From contig NZ_JAAIKE010000002.1 of assembly GCF_010915705.1 (NCBI RefSeq), positions 640,275-704,274 on the forward strand: 64,000 bases of DNA, given 5' to 3'. Numbering within the stretch: the stretch's first letter is position 1; the number at the start of each line of letters is the position of its first letter. A program made the position numbers and the translations under genes. The notes under the pieces were generated by a model. The model ran no database searches. It was not told the origin of the DNA and worked only from the letters and a program-made list of their open reading frames with translations. Shown here in pieces: positions 41,807 to 51,727 of this stretch. The stretch comes from Pseudotabrizicola algicola. GTDB taxonomy: Bacteria > Pseudomonadota > Alphaproteobacteria > Rhodobacterales > Rhodobacteraceae.

Positions 41807-42823
41807 ATGAACACCTCGCGCAAAACCCTGACCATGGCCGATGTCGCCCGCCGCGCGGGCGTGTCGCCCATGACGGTCAGCCGCGCGTTCAAGACCGACA
41901 GTTCTGTGAGCGAGGCGACACGGCAGGCCATCCTCAAGGCCGCCGATGATCTGGGCTATGTGTTTGACAGCACCGCGTCCAACCTGCGCTCACAGCGCAC
42001 CGATTTCATTGCCGTCACCATCCCGTCGATCAACAACGCAAACTTTGCCGATACCGTGCGCGGGTTGTCCGAAGGGCTCAAGCCGCGCGGGTTGCAAATT
42101 CTGCTGGGCTATACCGATTATGACATGGCCGAAGAAGAGCGGCTGATCGAACAGTTCCTACGCCGCCGCCCCGAAGCGATTGTGGTGACGGGTGGCCGCC
42201 ATACCCCAAGGGCAAGGCGGATGCTTGAAAACGCAGGGATACCGGTGATTGAAACATGGGACCTGCCCGACAAACCCATCGGCCATGTGATCGGTTTTTC
42301 GAATGCGCAGGCCGTGCGCGGCATGGTGGATCATTTCGTGGCAAAAGGGCTGACGCGCATCGCCTTCATCGGCGGCGATACCACGCGTGACACGCGCGGC
42401 GCAGACCGTCGCAACGGCTTTGTTGCGGCGATGCAGGCGCATGGGCTTGACGCCAGCCGCTTGATCGCCGCCGGTGTGCCACCGATCTCGATGCGCGAGG
42501 GGGCCGAGGCAATGGCGCGCCTGCTGGAAACGCTGCCCGATACCGAAGCGGTGATCTGCGTGTCGGACCTGTCAGCCTTTGGCGCGCTGACCGAATGTCA
42601 AAGACGGGGCGTCGATGTGCCGGGCAGGTTGTGGATCGCCGGCTTTGGTGACTATGAAATCGCCGAAATCTCTGTTCCTGCGCTGACCACGATCAACCCT
42701 TTTCCCCGCGATATCGGTGCCAGAACCGCAGCCCTTATCCTTGATGTCCTTGATGGCAAGCAAGACGCCGCCGCCAAGATCGCCATTTCCCCCGAACTTA
42801 TGCTGCGCCAGTCCACCGGCTGA
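41807..42823 (+). CDS. LacI-family regulator (GntR-like)
   Basis: 338 residues. Helix-turn-helix MADVARRAGVSPMTVSRAFK at about 7-27, hinge DSTASNLRSQRTDFIAVTIP, effector domain ending LTTINPFPRDIGARTAALIL. The closest functional class by sequence flavour is gluconate-type repressors. It follows the idn operon and precedes a terminator. Confidence 0.88.
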   Translation: MNTSRKTLTMADVARRAGVSPMTVSRAFKTDSSVSEATRQAILKAADDLGYVFDSTASNLRSQRTDFIAVTIPSINNANFADTVRGLSEGLKPRGLQILLGYTDYDMAEEERLIEQFLRRRPEAIVVTGGRHTPRARRMLENAGIPVIETWDLPDKPIGHVIGFSNAQAVRGMVDHFVAKGLTRIAFIGGDTTRDTRGADRRNGFVAAMQAHGLDASRLIAAGVPPISMREGAEAMARLLETLPDTEAVICVSDLSAFGALTECQRRGVDVPGRLWIAGFGDYEIAEISVPALTTINPFPRDIGARTAALILDVLDGKQDAAAKIAISPELMLRQSTG

Positions 42824-42833
42824 GGCATACAAA

Positions 42834-42857
42834 AAGGGGGCGATAACTCGCCCCCTT
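42834..42857. terminator. Bidirectional terminator
   Basis: AAGGGGGCGA pairs with TCGCCCCCTT over four bases, flanked by A-run and T-rich sequence, between the convergent regulator and TRAP operons. Confidence 0.85.
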
Positions 42858-42885
42858 CCCTCGATGTTCTCCGGCAAAAGACTTC

Positions 42886-43860
42886 TTACTGCTGAGCAGC
42901 CATGATGGCGTTCACCACTGCATCGCCGTTCGCTGCGATGAAGCCATCCCATACCGGCTTGACCGATGCCTGGAATGCTGCCGCATCGACGTCATCGTTT
43001 ACTTCCATCCCAGCAGCTTTCAGTTCTTCGATCATGCCGGCTTCCTTTTCCTGCACGGCCTTGCGCTGCATGGCGATGGCTTCGGCAGCAACTTCAACGA
43101 TCACCTTCTGCTCGTCTGCGGTCAGGCTGTTGAACTTGGCATCGTTCATGACAAGCGCCAGTGCAGAATAGGCGTGCTGCGTCAGGCTCAGATACTTCTG
43201 CACTTCGTTGAACTTGAACGAAACGACGATGCCGATCGGGTGGTCTTGTGCATCGACGACGCCGGTTTCCAGCGCGGTGTAAAGCTCAGCCACCGGCAGT
43301 TGCAGCGGGTTGGCACCAAGTGCTGCGAACATATCATTCAGCGCCTTGGAGTTGTTCACCCGCATGTTCAGCCCTGCCAGATCGCCTGGCACCTTGATCG
43401 GGCCCCGATTGTTCGACATGTTGCGATAGCCGTTTTCCGGAAAGCCCAGAACTTTCAGCCCGTGCTGGGTGAATTCGCCCGCGATGCCCTGACCGACTTC
43501 GCCGTCCAGAACGGTATAGGCCACTTCACGCGTCGGGAAGATGAAGGGCAATTCAAACGCCCCTGCCGCAGGCACCAACCCCGAGAAGTTGTTCAGGCCC
43601 GACATCGCAATGTCGATGATCCCGGACCGGGCACCATCAATCATCGCAGCATCATTGCCAAGCTGGCCTTGCGGAAAAATGGTGACCGTGACGGACCCAT
43701 TGGTGCGCGCCTCGACCTGCTCTTTAAAGAAGACCGACAGCGTCTGCTGCAAATCCGTATCGGGTGCGGCATGTGCCAGTTTCAGATTGGTCTGCGCCTG
43801 TGCCGACAGCGCGGCAAGGGCAAAGGCCGATGCAAGGCCAAGCGTTTTCAGAAGTTTCAT
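42886..43860 (-). CDS. TRAP transporter substrate-binding protein (DctP type)
   Basis: 324 residues with signal peptide MKLLKTLGLASAFALAALSAQAQ. DctP features: LKLAHAAPDTDLQQTLSVFF, the ligand-binding Arg segment DLAGLNMRVNNSKALNDMF, and AELYTALETGVVDAQDHPIG. Periplasmic receptor for an organic or sugar acid. Last gene of the operon dctQ-dctM-dctP. Confidence 0.93.
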   Translation of the reverse strand: MKLLKTLGLASAFALAALSAQAQTNLKLAHAAPDTDLQQTLSVFFKEQVEARTNGSVTVTIFPQGQLGNDAAMIDGARSGIIDIAMSGLNNFSGLVPAAGAFELPFIFPTREVAYTVLDGEVGQGIAGEFTQHGLKVLGFPENGYRNMSNNRGPIKVPGDLAGLNMRVNNSKALNDMFAALGANPLQLPVAELYTALETGVVDAQDHPIGIVVSFKFNEVQKYLSLTQHAYSALALVMNDAKFNSLTADEQKVIVEVAAEAIAMQRKAVQEKEAGMIEELKAAGMEVNDDVDAAAFQASVKPVWDGFIAANGDAVVNAIMAAQQ

Positions 43861-43885
43861 CGTGTCGTCCTCCCTTTAGGTTTTT

Positions 43886-45166
43886 TCAGCCGCCAAGAAA
43901 CTTGGCGGGAACAGTGATCAGTTCCGGAAAAATGATGAACAGGCTCAGCAGTGCCACATAGGCCGCAAGGAATGGCGAGATGCCCCGCACGGCCACACTC
44001 AGCGGCACCTTCCCCACGCCGCAAATGACATTCAGCACGGTCCCCACAGGAGGGGTGAGCAGCCCGATAGAGCAGTTCATCACAAACATGAGCCCGAAGT
44101 ACACCGGGTCGATGCCCGCCATCTTCACCACCGGCATCAGCAGCGGCACAAGGATGAGAATGGTCGGGGACAGGTCCATCACCATGCCGACTGCAAGCAC
44201 GATCAGCATGATGACCAGCATCAACAGGCGTGGACTGTCGATGAGGGGTTGGAGCAAGGTCGCAAGTTGCTGCGGCAATTGCGCGACCGTGATCAGCCAG
44301 GCCGCGACCATCGCCGCGCCGACAAGAAACATCACCATCGCCGTGGCGCGGCCTGCCGCCAGCAGAACCTCGAAAAGGAGAGGGAACGTCAGCGTGCGAT
44401 AGACCAAGGCAGATACAACAATCGCATAAACTGCCGCCACTACGGCCGCTTCGGTCGGGGTGAATACGCCGGACCGGATGCCCCCGATGATGATGACCGG
44501 TAGCAAAAGCGCCCAGACGCCATCTTTCAGGGCGGCAAGGCGCTCCGCCCCGCTCGCCTTTGGCAGCGTCTCGATGTCCTCCTTGCGCATCAGCAAGGTC
44601 CAGACAACCATCAGGGTGACGCCCATCATAAGACCCGGCGCAATACCGGCCATGAACAGCTTGGCGATGGAGATGTTACCCGCGACGCCAATCAGGATCA
44701 GCGGCAGCGATGGCGGAATGATGGGCGCGATGATCCCGCCCGAGGCAAGCAGGCCGAGGCTGCGTCCTTCGGGATATCCCGCGTTCCGCATCATCGGATA
44801 CAGGATGGAAACCAGCGCCGCTGCGTCCGCCACGGCAGAGCCGGAGAGCCCCGCCAGCACGATCGCCGTTAAAACCGCCACATATCCAAGGCCGCCCCGC
44901 CGATGGCCGACCAGCGTCATCGCCAGCCGGACAATCCGTTCGGACAGCCCGCCCTTTGACATGACCTCGCCCGCCACCAGAAAGAACGGGATCGCAAGGA
45001 GGGGAAAACTGTCGACGCCGTTGATCAAACCCTGTGCCAGAATGTCGGGACTGAAAGTGCCGAGTTGCACCATCAGCGCCATGGACGACAACAGCAGGGC
45101 AAAGGCGACCGGCAATCCGGCAAGAATGGCGACGAAGAGAACACCCAGAAACAGAACAAGGGTCAT
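43886..45166 (-). CDS. TRAP transporter large permease (DctM type)
   Basis: 426 residues from the ATG at 45166, which overlaps the dctQ stop. About twelve membrane helices; family segments GLSGSAVADAAALVSILYPM and GGIIAPIIPPSLPLILIGV are clear, with LTPPVGTVLNVICGV near the C-terminus. The open frame upstream of 45166 is a shadow of dctQ. Confidence 0.94.
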   Translation of the reverse strand: MTLVLFLGVLFVAILAGLPVAFALLLSSMALMVQLGTFSPDILAQGLINGVDSFPLLAIPFFLVAGEVMSKGGLSERIVRLAMTLVGHRRGGLGYVAVLTAIVLAGLSGSAVADAAALVSILYPMMRNAGYPEGRSLGLLASGGIIAPIIPPSLPLILIGVAGNISIAKLFMAGIAPGLMMGVTLMVVWTLLMRKEDIETLPKASGAERLAALKDGVWALLLPVIIIGGIRSGVFTPTEAAVVAAVYAIVVSALVYRTLTFPLLFEVLLAAGRATAMVMFLVGAAMVAAWLITVAQLPQQLATLLQPLIDSPRLLMLVIMLIVLAVGMVMDLSPTILILVPLLMPVVKMAGIDPVYFGLMFVMNCSIGLLTPPVGTVLNVICGVGKVPLSVAVRGISPFLAAYVALLSLFIIFPELITVPAKFLGG

Positions 45167-45651
45167 TCGGAATGCTCCATCCGCGCGATACCGGTCTGCA
45201 TGGGGTCGATCAGGCGGATGATCGCTATGGCGCACATCATGACCGCCGACACGACCCCCGCCAGATAGAACAGCGCCGACGGCAAGCCCGTCAGCTGCGA
45301 GATGTTGTTCCAATTGGCCATGGTCTGGTTCAGCGCGCCAATGAACAGCATGACGACCGCCACGATCACCACGAGCCAGCACAGGCGCCGCAGATACGGC
45401 ACGGCGCGGGGGAAAAGCGCCTCGGAAAACTCTGCCACGGCCAGATGCTCGCCACGCCGCAGCGCCACTGCCGCACCAAGCATTACGACCCAGACAAACC
45501 ACAGACGCGCCAGTTCTACCGATTGCCTGATGCCCGAAGAGAACCCGTAACGAAGAACCACGTTGGTAAAGACCAGCGCGATCATCGCAGCCAACAAAAT
45601 CGCGATCACCAGATCGACGACAGCCCAGAAGTGCCACACAAGGCGTTTCAA
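45163..45651 (-). CDS. TRAP transporter small permease (DctQ type), TTG start
   Basis: 162 residues from a TTG at 45651, chosen because GGGAGGAG lies just upstream; an ATG at 45753 would overlap the operators and the divergent regulator. Four helices (VVDLVIAILLAAMIALVFTN onward) and the family LARLWFVWVVMLGAAVALRRGEHL segment. Confidence 0.87.
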   Translation of the reverse strand: MKRLVWHFWAVVDLVIAILLAAMIALVFTNVVLRYGFSSGIRQSVELARLWFVWVVMLGAAVALRRGEHLAVAEFSEALFPRAVPYLRRLCWLVVIVAVVMLFIGALNQTMANWNNISQLTGLPSALFYLAGVVSAVMMCAIAIIRLIDPMQTGIARMEHSE

Positions 45652-45710
45652 CGGTCGGCTCCTCCCTGACCCTCCCCAACACCGACGCGGAACTTGCACC
45701 GTTTCGGCGG

Positions 45711-45730
45711 TTGGGTTATCGTTAAACCAA
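45711..45730. promoter_or_regulatory. LacI-type operator 1 of the TRAP module
   Basis: TTGG and CCAA arms around GTTATCGTTAAA, centred at 45720/45721. It lies between dctQ and the divergent lacI-type gene. Confidence 0.6.
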
Positions 45731-45748
45731 ATTGGTATCGATAACAAA
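45731..45748. promoter_or_regulatory. LacI-type operator 2 of the TRAP module
   Basis: TTGGTATCGATAACAA, a near palindrome centred at 45739/45740, 19 bases from site 1 and ending just before the regulator start. Confidence 0.6.
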
Positions 45749-45751
45749 TCC

Positions 45752-46804
45752 ATGAGTCAATCCCATTCTGATCGCCGTCCGGCCACGATTTCAGATGTGG
45801 CCGAGGCAGCGGGCGTCAGCCGCATGACGGTTTCAAAGGTGCTTCGCGGCACCGGACATATCAGCGCAGCCACGCGCAACCGCGTGGCGCAGATCGCAGA
45901 AGCGATGGGCTATGTGCCCAGCCTGCTTGCCGGGGCGCTCTCGTCGCAGACAAGCCCCTTGGTGGGGGTGCTGATCCCCTCGGTCAGTGATCAGGTCTAT
46001 TCCGAGGTCCTCGCGGGCATCAACGCGGTGCTGACCCCGCGCGGTTTCTTCAGCCTGATCGGCGAGACGTTTTTCGATCCGGCGAATGAAGCGCGGCTTG
46101 TCCGGATGATGCTGTCGATGAAGCCTGCGGGGCTGATCGTCTCGGGCGGCCTGCCTCAGACCGATGAAACGGCACACCTGCTGCGCACCTGCTGCTTGCG
46201 CCCAGTCAAACTCTGGGATGGCGACGCGCCCGGATCGGGTGCAACAGTGGGAATGTCGCATCTGGCCGTAGGCAATGCCGCTGCACAGCTTTGTCTGGAT
46301 GCAGGGTTCAGAAGTGCCTGCTACATTGGCGCGCAGCTTCAACTTGACCTGTGCGCCAACCGCCGAAAAGAGGGCTTTGTTGCCGGACTGGACCGCGCCG
46401 GCTTGCCGTGTCGCGTGATGACCGACCCTGCCCTGCCACGCACCGCGCATGGCGGTCAAACCCTTACGGAACGGCTTCTGCAGACGGGCCCGTTACCGGA
46501 AGTCATCCAGTATCTGAATGATGATATGGCCATCGGCGGCCTTCGCGCCCTGTTTGCGGCGGGCATCGCAGTGCCGGAGAAGGTGTCGGTCATCGGGTTC
46601 AACGGCACCTCGCATCGCCATGCGCTGCAAACCCGGCTGACCACCTTTGAGGTGCCGCTGCGCGAGATGGGCGAACTTGCCGCTCGCGCCGTCATAGAAG
46701 GCGCGGACATCCCGCCGCCAGCGCTGTTTGTTCCGCACCTTTTGCGCGGGAACACCTTTCGCTGGAGTCACAACGCCTTTGACGGCACCGGCGCATCATC
46801 ATAG
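45752..46804 (+). CDS. LacI-family regulator of the TRAP module
   Basis: 350 residues. Helix-turn-helix ATISDVAEAAGVSRMTVSKVLR, hinge PSLLAGALSSQTSPLVGVLIP, effector domain ending LTTFEVPLREMGELAARAVI. Divergent from the TRAP operon with two operators in between. Its 3' end overlaps the convergent SDR gene by 37 bases. Confidence 0.88.
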   Translation: MSQSHSDRRPATISDVAEAAGVSRMTVSKVLRGTGHISAATRNRVAQIAEAMGYVPSLLAGALSSQTSPLVGVLIPSVSDQVYSEVLAGINAVLTPRGFFSLIGETFFDPANEARLVRMMLSMKPAGLIVSGGLPQTDETAHLLRTCCLRPVKLWDGDAPGSGATVGMSHLAVGNAAAQLCLDAGFRSACYIGAQLQLDLCANRRKEGFVAGLDRAGLPCRVMTDPALPRTAHGGQTLTERLLQTGPLPEVIQYLNDDMAIGGLRALFAAGIAVPEKVSVIGFNGTSHRHALQTRLTTFEVPLREMGELAARAVIEGADIPPPALFVPHLLRGNTFRWSHNAFDGTGASS

Positions 46805-47574
46805 GCGCCCCAGATCGACTGGTCGAAATTCACCGTCGCCCCGGTCATCATGCCGCTATCGTCGCTCGCCATCCAGAGCACGGCCTTGGCCACCTCGGCT
46901 GGGTCAAGGATGCGGCCAAAAGGCTTGGCAGCCGCGGCGCGGTCGATAAAGCCAGGATCACCGGTTTCCGCTTCCGTCAGCTTGCGTTCGTGATCCGAAT
47001 TCATCCAGCCGATTGCCAGCTGGTTTATGTGAATCCGGTTGCGCATCAAAGCAAAGGCGGCATTCCGGGTAAGCGTCGCCAATGCGCCTTTCGATGCCGA
47101 ATAGGGCGCCAGAAAAGGCTGGCCCGCCTGTTCGGACATGGACCCTATGTTGACGATGCGCCCTTCGATCCCGTCCCGGATCATGATCTTGCAGGCGTCC
47201 TGCATGAGGAAGAACGGCGCACGCACATTCACAGCAAACATGCGATCAAAAAGCTCGGGGTCTGCGGTCAGTATGCTGGCGCGGTCGGTCAGACCCGCCG
47301 CATTCACAAGAATATCGACTCGTCCAAAGGCCGCATCGACCTTCGGCATCACGGCCCGGACATCATCCATCATCCCCAAATCGGCGCGAACCATAATCAC
47401 CTTGGTGCCATGCGCGGCGCTGATCTCGGCGGCCACACGCTCGCCCTTGTCCTGCCCCCGCCCGACCAGCGCGATACCGGCCGCACCTGCCTTGGCAAAC
47501 TGGCGTGCCACAGCAGCGCCAAGCCCCTGCGTGCCGCCAGTGACAACGGCGATCTTTCCATCGATACGGTTCAT
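46768..47574 (-). CDS. Short-chain dehydrogenase/reductase
   Basis: 268 residues, ATG preceded by GAGGAG. Cofactor motif TGGTQGLG (12-19), NAAG at 91-94, catalytic Ser145, Tyr158 and Lys162 (PYSASKG). Likely oxidises a polyol or sugar, perhaps the substrate of the adjacent TRAP module, but specificity cannot be read from sequence. Its stop lies inside the convergent regulator gene. Confidence 0.85.
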   Translation of the reverse strand: MNRIDGKIAVVTGGTQGLGAAVARQFAKAGAAGIALVGRGQDKGERVAAEISAAHGTKVIMVRADLGMMDDVRAVMPKVDAAFGRVDILVNAAGLTDRASILTADPELFDRMFAVNVRAPFFLMQDACKIMIRDGIEGRIVNIGSMSEQAGQPFLAPYSASKGALATLTRNAAFALMRNRIHINQLAIGWMNSDHERKLTEAETGDPGFIDRAAAAKPFGRILDPAEVAKAVLWMASDDSGMMTGATVNFDQSIWGAYDDAPVPSKAL

Positions 47575-47675
47575 GGCCAGCTCCTCTGCCGTGATCTACT
47601 CTGTGATGCCAATGGCGCTGTTGCACCCGTCACCCGCGCTGATAGGTTGTGTTCAGTCTTACAGGCAGGGCCAGC

Positions 47676-48146
47676 ATGACCGATACCGATCTTCTGAACC
47701 AGATCATCGAGACCGAGGCGACCCTCGTCTTTCCACATTTCGACGAGATGACGGCCTTGTCGATTGGACAGACGCTGGTCGCAGATGGTTTGGCAAAGGC
47801 CCTGCCGATCGTGATCGATATCCGGACGCCTGACGCCACCCTGTTTCATGCCGCGCTTCCCGGCTCGGCACCGGACAATGACGAATGGGCGCGCCGCAAA
47901 TCGAATGTCACGCTGCGTTGCCATACGTCCTCTTATGCGGTCGGACTGAAGTGCAAGATCAAGGGCACCGCACAAGCCGAGCTTGGCCTGCCGCTTGCCG
48001 ACTTTGCCATCCACGGAGGCAGCGTTCCCGTGCGACTGCGCGGTGGAAGGGTGGTGGCAGCAGTCACGGTCTCGGGTTTGCCGCAGGCGGAGGATCATGC
48101 CATGGTCATCGCTGCCCTGACTGCAGAACTTGCGCGCCTGGCCTGA
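47676..48146 (+). CDS. UPF0303/HbpS-like heme-degrading-domain protein
   Basis: 156 residues. Sequence such as LSIGQTLVADGLAKALPIVIDIRTPDATLFHAALPGS, DEWARRKSNV and FAIHGGSVPVRLRGGRVVAAVTVSGLPQAEDH is characteristic of the UPF0303 family, which shares the HbpS/DUF336 fold. The role is unclear; such genes are often beside sugar-catabolism operons. It is divergent from the SDR and convergent with iolB. Confidence 0.82.
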   Translation: MTDTDLLNQIIETEATLVFPHFDEMTALSIGQTLVADGLAKALPIVIDIRTPDATLFHAALPGSAPDNDEWARRKSNVTLRCHTSSYAVGLKCKIKGTAQAELGLPLADFAIHGGSVPVRLRGGRVVAAVTVSGLPQAEDHAMVIAALTAELARLA

Positions 48147-48163
48147 CACGGGATGTCGCGCGA

Positions 48164-48970
48164 TCAGGCGTCGCGCGCGACGATCGCCTCGACCTCTGGG
48201 GCAGGCACAAAGCGCCAGTTGCGGCGCGGCCCAGCCATGACGTTCAGGTAATACAGCTCAAACCCGTATGGCGCGCCACAGGGATGATGCCCGCGCGGCA
48301 CCAGCACAACATCATGGTTCTTGACCGCCATGGTTTCGTCCAAAGAGCCATCATCGGTATAGACCCGCTGCACCGCGAACCCGTCCACCGGGTTCAGACG
48401 GTGGTAATAGGTTTCCTCCAGATAGGTGATGCGGGGGAAATCATCCTCATCATGGCGGTGACTGGGATAGCTGGACCAGTTGCCTGCCGGCGTGAATACT
48501 TCCGTCACCAGCAGGCTGTCGCAGTAATCCTCGTTCTCCATTGCGATGTTGTTGATGTGGCGGGTGTTGGCCCCCTTGCCGCGCGGGGTCAGCGTGATGC
48601 CCTCGGGCCCGATTCGGCGGGCGGCATGGCCGCCCTTGCCCGGCGCCGAACAGATGGCGATCGTGCACTCCGTCACCGCCTCGGCTGCCCAGTCCTGACC
48701 GTTTGGCACATACAGACAATGCGGCGGCGTCTTTTCAAACACATCCATCCGATCACCCAACACGCCCCAATCGGTGCCCGCCGCCTGCATCGTGGCCTTG
48801 CCTTCGACCATGACAAGGATCACCTCGCGATCCCCTGTCACATCAGACACCTTCTCGCCCGCCCGCAGACGATGCAACGCAAAGCCGACATAGCGCCAGC
48901 CGGCATCCGCCGGGGTGATCCTGTGAACTTCGCCATGGGTGCCAAAAGGGCGGCGCAACAATGGGGGCAT
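48164..48970 (-). CDS. iolB: 5-deoxy-glucuronate isomerase
   Basis: 268 residues, cupin fold. Family segments: ITPADAGWRYVGFALHRLRAGE, YPSHRHDEDDFPRITYLEETYYH with metal-ligand His residues and Glu, and VLVPRGHHPCGAPYGFELYYLNVMAGP. Converts 5-deoxyglucuronate to 2-deoxy-5-ketogluconate. Last gene of the iol operon. Confidence 0.95.
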   Translation of the reverse strand: MPPLLRRPFGTHGEVHRITPADAGWRYVGFALHRLRAGEKVSDVTGDREVILVMVEGKATMQAAGTDWGVLGDRMDVFEKTPPHCLYVPNGQDWAAEAVTECTIAICSAPGKGGHAARRIGPEGITLTPRGKGANTRHINNIAMENEDYCDSLLVTEVFTPAGNWSSYPSHRHDEDDFPRITYLEETYYHRLNPVDGFAVQRVYTDDGSLDETMAVKNHDVVLVPRGHHPCGAPYGFELYYLNVMAGPRRNWRFVPAPEVEAIVARDA

Positions 48971-48986
48971 CGGGTATCCTTTCCGG

Positions 48987-49892
48987 TCAGGCTGCGGCAG
49001 GGTCCAGTCCCGCCTCGGCGGCCGCGGCTTTCAAAGCGCGCAGACCCATCGACTGATAGTCCAGCGGGTTGCGCACCAGCGGGTCTTGCTCGGCTTCGAT
49101 CACCAGCCAGCCTTGATACCCCGCTTGCGCAAGCTGCCGCAACAGCGGCACGAAATCAATCGCGCCCTCCGGGTCGCCCGGCACGGTAAAGGCCCCGGCC
49201 AACACGCCCTGAATGAACGAAAGCCCCTCGGCCCGCACCCGGTCACAGACATCGCGGCGGATGTTCTTGGCATGGAAATGCGCCACCCGCCCGACATGCC
49301 GCGCCAGCACCGCCGCCGGATCACCGCCGCCAAAGGTGGAATGGCCTGCATCAAAGAGCAGATGCGTCGCAGGGCCAGTGGCCGCCATGAAAGCGTCAAT
49401 CTCTTCGGGGCTTTCCACCACGGTGCCCATGTGGTGGTGATAGACCAGCGTGACGCCCTCCCCCGCCAGATAGGCGGCAAACGCCTCGATCTTGGCACCA
49501 AAGGCCACCATCTCTGCTGCCGTCAGCCGGGGCCGGTCATTCACCGGGGCATCGGCCCCATGCACCGCATTCGACGTCTCGCAGACGATGCAGACCTTGC
49601 AATCGTTGGCCTTCAGCTTGGCCAGATGCGGCTGCACCGCCGCGATCTCGTCCTCGACCGAGCGGACCAGCAGTTCGGTGGAATACCAGCCCGAGATGAA
49701 CCGCAGCCCATACTCCCCCAAGAGCGCCTTGAGCGCCTGCGGGTCATTCGGCCAGCGGTGGCCGTTCTCGATCCCGTCAAAACCGATGATGCGCCCGGCC
49801 TCATGCAGGATTTGGTCGGTCGGGATATGCGCGCCGATGGTCTGGTCGTCATCATTGGCCCAGGCAATCGGATTGGTGCCATAAAGGATCAT
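48987..49892 (-). CDS. iolE: Inosose dehydratase
   Basis: 301 residues, xylose-isomerase-like TIM barrel. [20 protein letters not shown] is the IolE N-terminal signature; metal-site regions include [31 protein letters not shown] and [16 protein letters not shown]. Dehydrates 2-keto-myo-inositol to the diketone used by IolD. It starts seven bases after iolD. Confidence 0.95.
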   Translation of the reverse strand: MILYGTNPIAWANDDDQTIGAHIPTDQILHEAGRIIGFDGIENGHRWPNDPQALKALLGEYGLRFISGWYSTELLVRSVEDEIAAVQPHLAKLKANDCKVCIVCETSNAVHGADAPVNDRPRLTAAEMVAFGAKIEAFAAYLAGEGVTLVYHHHMGTVVESPEEIDAFMAATGPATHLLFDAGHSTFGGGDPAAVLARHVGRVAHFHAKNIRRDVCDRVRAEGLSFIQGVLAGAFTVPGDPEGAIDFVPLLRQLAQAGYQGWLVIEAEQDPLVRNPLDYQSMGLRALKAAAAEAGLDPAAA

Positions 49893-49899
49893 GTCTGCC

Positions 49900-51723
49900 T
49901 CAGTTGATCAGGGTCTGCGCCGCGCGCGCGTCCAGATAGCGCGCATAGGCCTGTTGCTTTTTCTCGCTGCCCGCCACTTCCGGCACCGCCACATCCCACC
50001 AATGCCCCGCCTCGCCAAAGCCGGGGCCTTGCGCGGCGGTGGTGTCGATCACGATCACGGTGGGAATGTCCCTTCCGCGTGCCGCCGCGATCTGCGCCTC
50101 GAGGTCGGGTATATCTGCTGCCTTGACCGCATGGGCCCCCATCGCGCGGGCATGGGCCACAAAGTCTATCTCGGGCTGGGCTTCGATATTGCTGTTCACA
50201 TACAGGTTGTTGAACGGCGCGCCTCCACAGCCCTGCTGCAAGCGGTTGATGCAACCATAGCCGCGATTGTCGGTCAAGATCACCGTGAACGGCACCCGCC
50301 GCATCACCGCCGTGGCCAATTCGCTGTTGGCCATCATGTAACTGCCGTCACCCACAAAGCACAGAACCTCGCGCTCTGGCTTGGCAAGCTTCAGGCCCAT
50401 TGCGCCCGCAATTTCATAGCCCATGCAGGAAAAGCCATATTCCATATGGTATCCGCCCTGCGATGCCTGCCAGAGCAGCTTAAGCGCCCCCGGCATCGTG
50501 CCTGCCGCGCACATCGCGATGCTTTCCGGCGTCGATGCGCGCTGCACTGCGCCGATCACCTGTGCGTCGGTGGGCAGGCCCGGTTCTGTCGGGGCGGCGC
50601 AATGCGCATCTACCGCTGCCAGCCAACCGGCCCGCGCCTGCGTATCGGCTGTGAAGGACTGATCGCCCAAGGCGGCATCCAGCGCCTCGAGCGCGACACG
50701 CGCATCGGCCACCAGCGAAGCCGCGCCATGCTTCGCCGCATCATAGGGCTGCACATTGATGCCAAGGATCGGGGCGGTAAATAGGGTGCGCGACCCGGTC
50801 GTGAAATCCTGCAACCGTGTGCCCACAGCGATCACCAGATCGGCCGCCGCCGCTGCCGCATTGGCTGCTGCCGAGCCGTCCACACCCGCCGCGCCAAAAT
50901 TCAGCGGATGCGCCTGCGGCAGCGCCGACTTGCCCGCCTGCGTCTCGATCAGCGGAATGCTATGACGTGTGGCGAAGTCTGCCAGCGCCTGCTCGGCCCC
51001 CGAGAAAATCACCCCGCCGCCGCACACCAAGACGGGTGCCTTGGCTGCCTTGATCATCGCCACCGCTTGCGCCAGTTCCGCCGCATCGGGCGCGGGGCGA
51101 CGAATGTGCCAGACCTTTGGCGCAAAGAACGCCTCGGGCCAGTCATAGCCTTCGGCCTGAACATCCTGACAGAAGGACAGGCACACCGGCCCGCATTCCG
51201 CCGGATCGGTCATCACCCGCAACGCACGCGGCAGCGCCGTCAGCAATTGCTCGGGCCGTGTGATCCGGTCGAAATAGCGCACCACTGGGCGGAAGCAGTC
51301 ATTGGCCGAGATCGTTCCGTCGCCGAAATCCTCCACCTGCTGCAACACCGGATCGGGGCGGCGGTTGGCAAAGCCGTCGCCGGGGATCAGAAGGAGGGGC
51401 AAGCGGTTCACATGCGCCAAAGCCGCCGCCGTGACCATATTCGTCGCACCCGGCCCGATCGAGGATGTCACCGCCTGCGCCCGCCGCCGCGCATGTCCCT
51501 TGGCAAAAGCAATCGCGGCATGGGCCATCGTCTGTTCATTCTGCCCGCGCCAAGTAGGAAATGTGTCTTGCGCGCCTTCCAGCGCCTCGCCGATGCCCGC
51601 GACGTTTCCGTGGCCGAAAATCGCCCAGATGCCGTCAATAAACCGCTCTCCCTCCGGCGTCATCTGCACCGAAAGCCATTTCACCATCGCCTGCGCCGCT
51701 GTCAGCCGTACTGTTCCGCCCAT
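49900..51723 (-). CDS. iolD: 3D-(3,5/4)-trihydroxycyclohexane-1,2-dione hydrolase
   Basis: 607 residues from the ATG at 51723 (weak ribosome site; the longer frame overlaps iolC). Thiamine-diphosphate enzyme: [12 protein letters not shown] with the N-terminal domain, [20 protein letters not shown], and the cofactor motif [16 protein letters not shown] followed by [13 protein letters not shown]. Opens the ring to 5-deoxyglucuronate. It follows iolC by four bases. Confidence 0.95.
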   Translation of the reverse strand: MGGTVRLTAAQAMVKWLSVQMTPEGERFIDGIWAIFGHGNVAGIGEALEGAQDTFPTWRGQNEQTMAHAAIAFAKGHARRRAQAVTSSIGPGATNMVTAAALAHVNRLPLLLIPGDGFANRRPDPVLQQVEDFGDGTISANDCFRPVVRYFDRITRPEQLLTALPRALRVMTDPAECGPVCLSFCQDVQAEGYDWPEAFFAPKVWHIRRPAPDAAELAQAVAMIKAAKAPVLVCGGGVIFSGAEQALADFATRHSIPLIETQAGKSALPQAHPLNFGAAGVDGSAAANAAAAAADLVIAVGTRLQDFTTGSRTLFTAPILGINVQPYDAAKHGAASLVADARVALEALDAALGDQSFTADTQARAGWLAAVDAHCAAPTEPGLPTDAQVIGAVQRASTPESIAMCAAGTMPGALKLLWQASQGGYHMEYGFSCMGYEIAGAMGLKLAKPEREVLCFVGDGSYMMANSELATAVMRRVPFTVILTDNRGYGCINRLQQGCGGAPFNNLYVNSNIEAQPEIDFVAHARAMGAHAVKAADIPDLEAQIAAARGRDIPTVIVIDTTAAQGPGFGEAGHWWDVAVPEVAGSEKKQQAYARYLDARAAQTLIN

Positions 51724-51727
51724 CGTC

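Noticed and set aside
45689..45712. GGAAC-N15-GGTT ahead of the TRAP lacI gene as an eighteenth EcfG promoter
   Set aside because: Spacer is 15, the A after GGAAC is missing, and the site lies upstream of a sugar regulator; probably chance.
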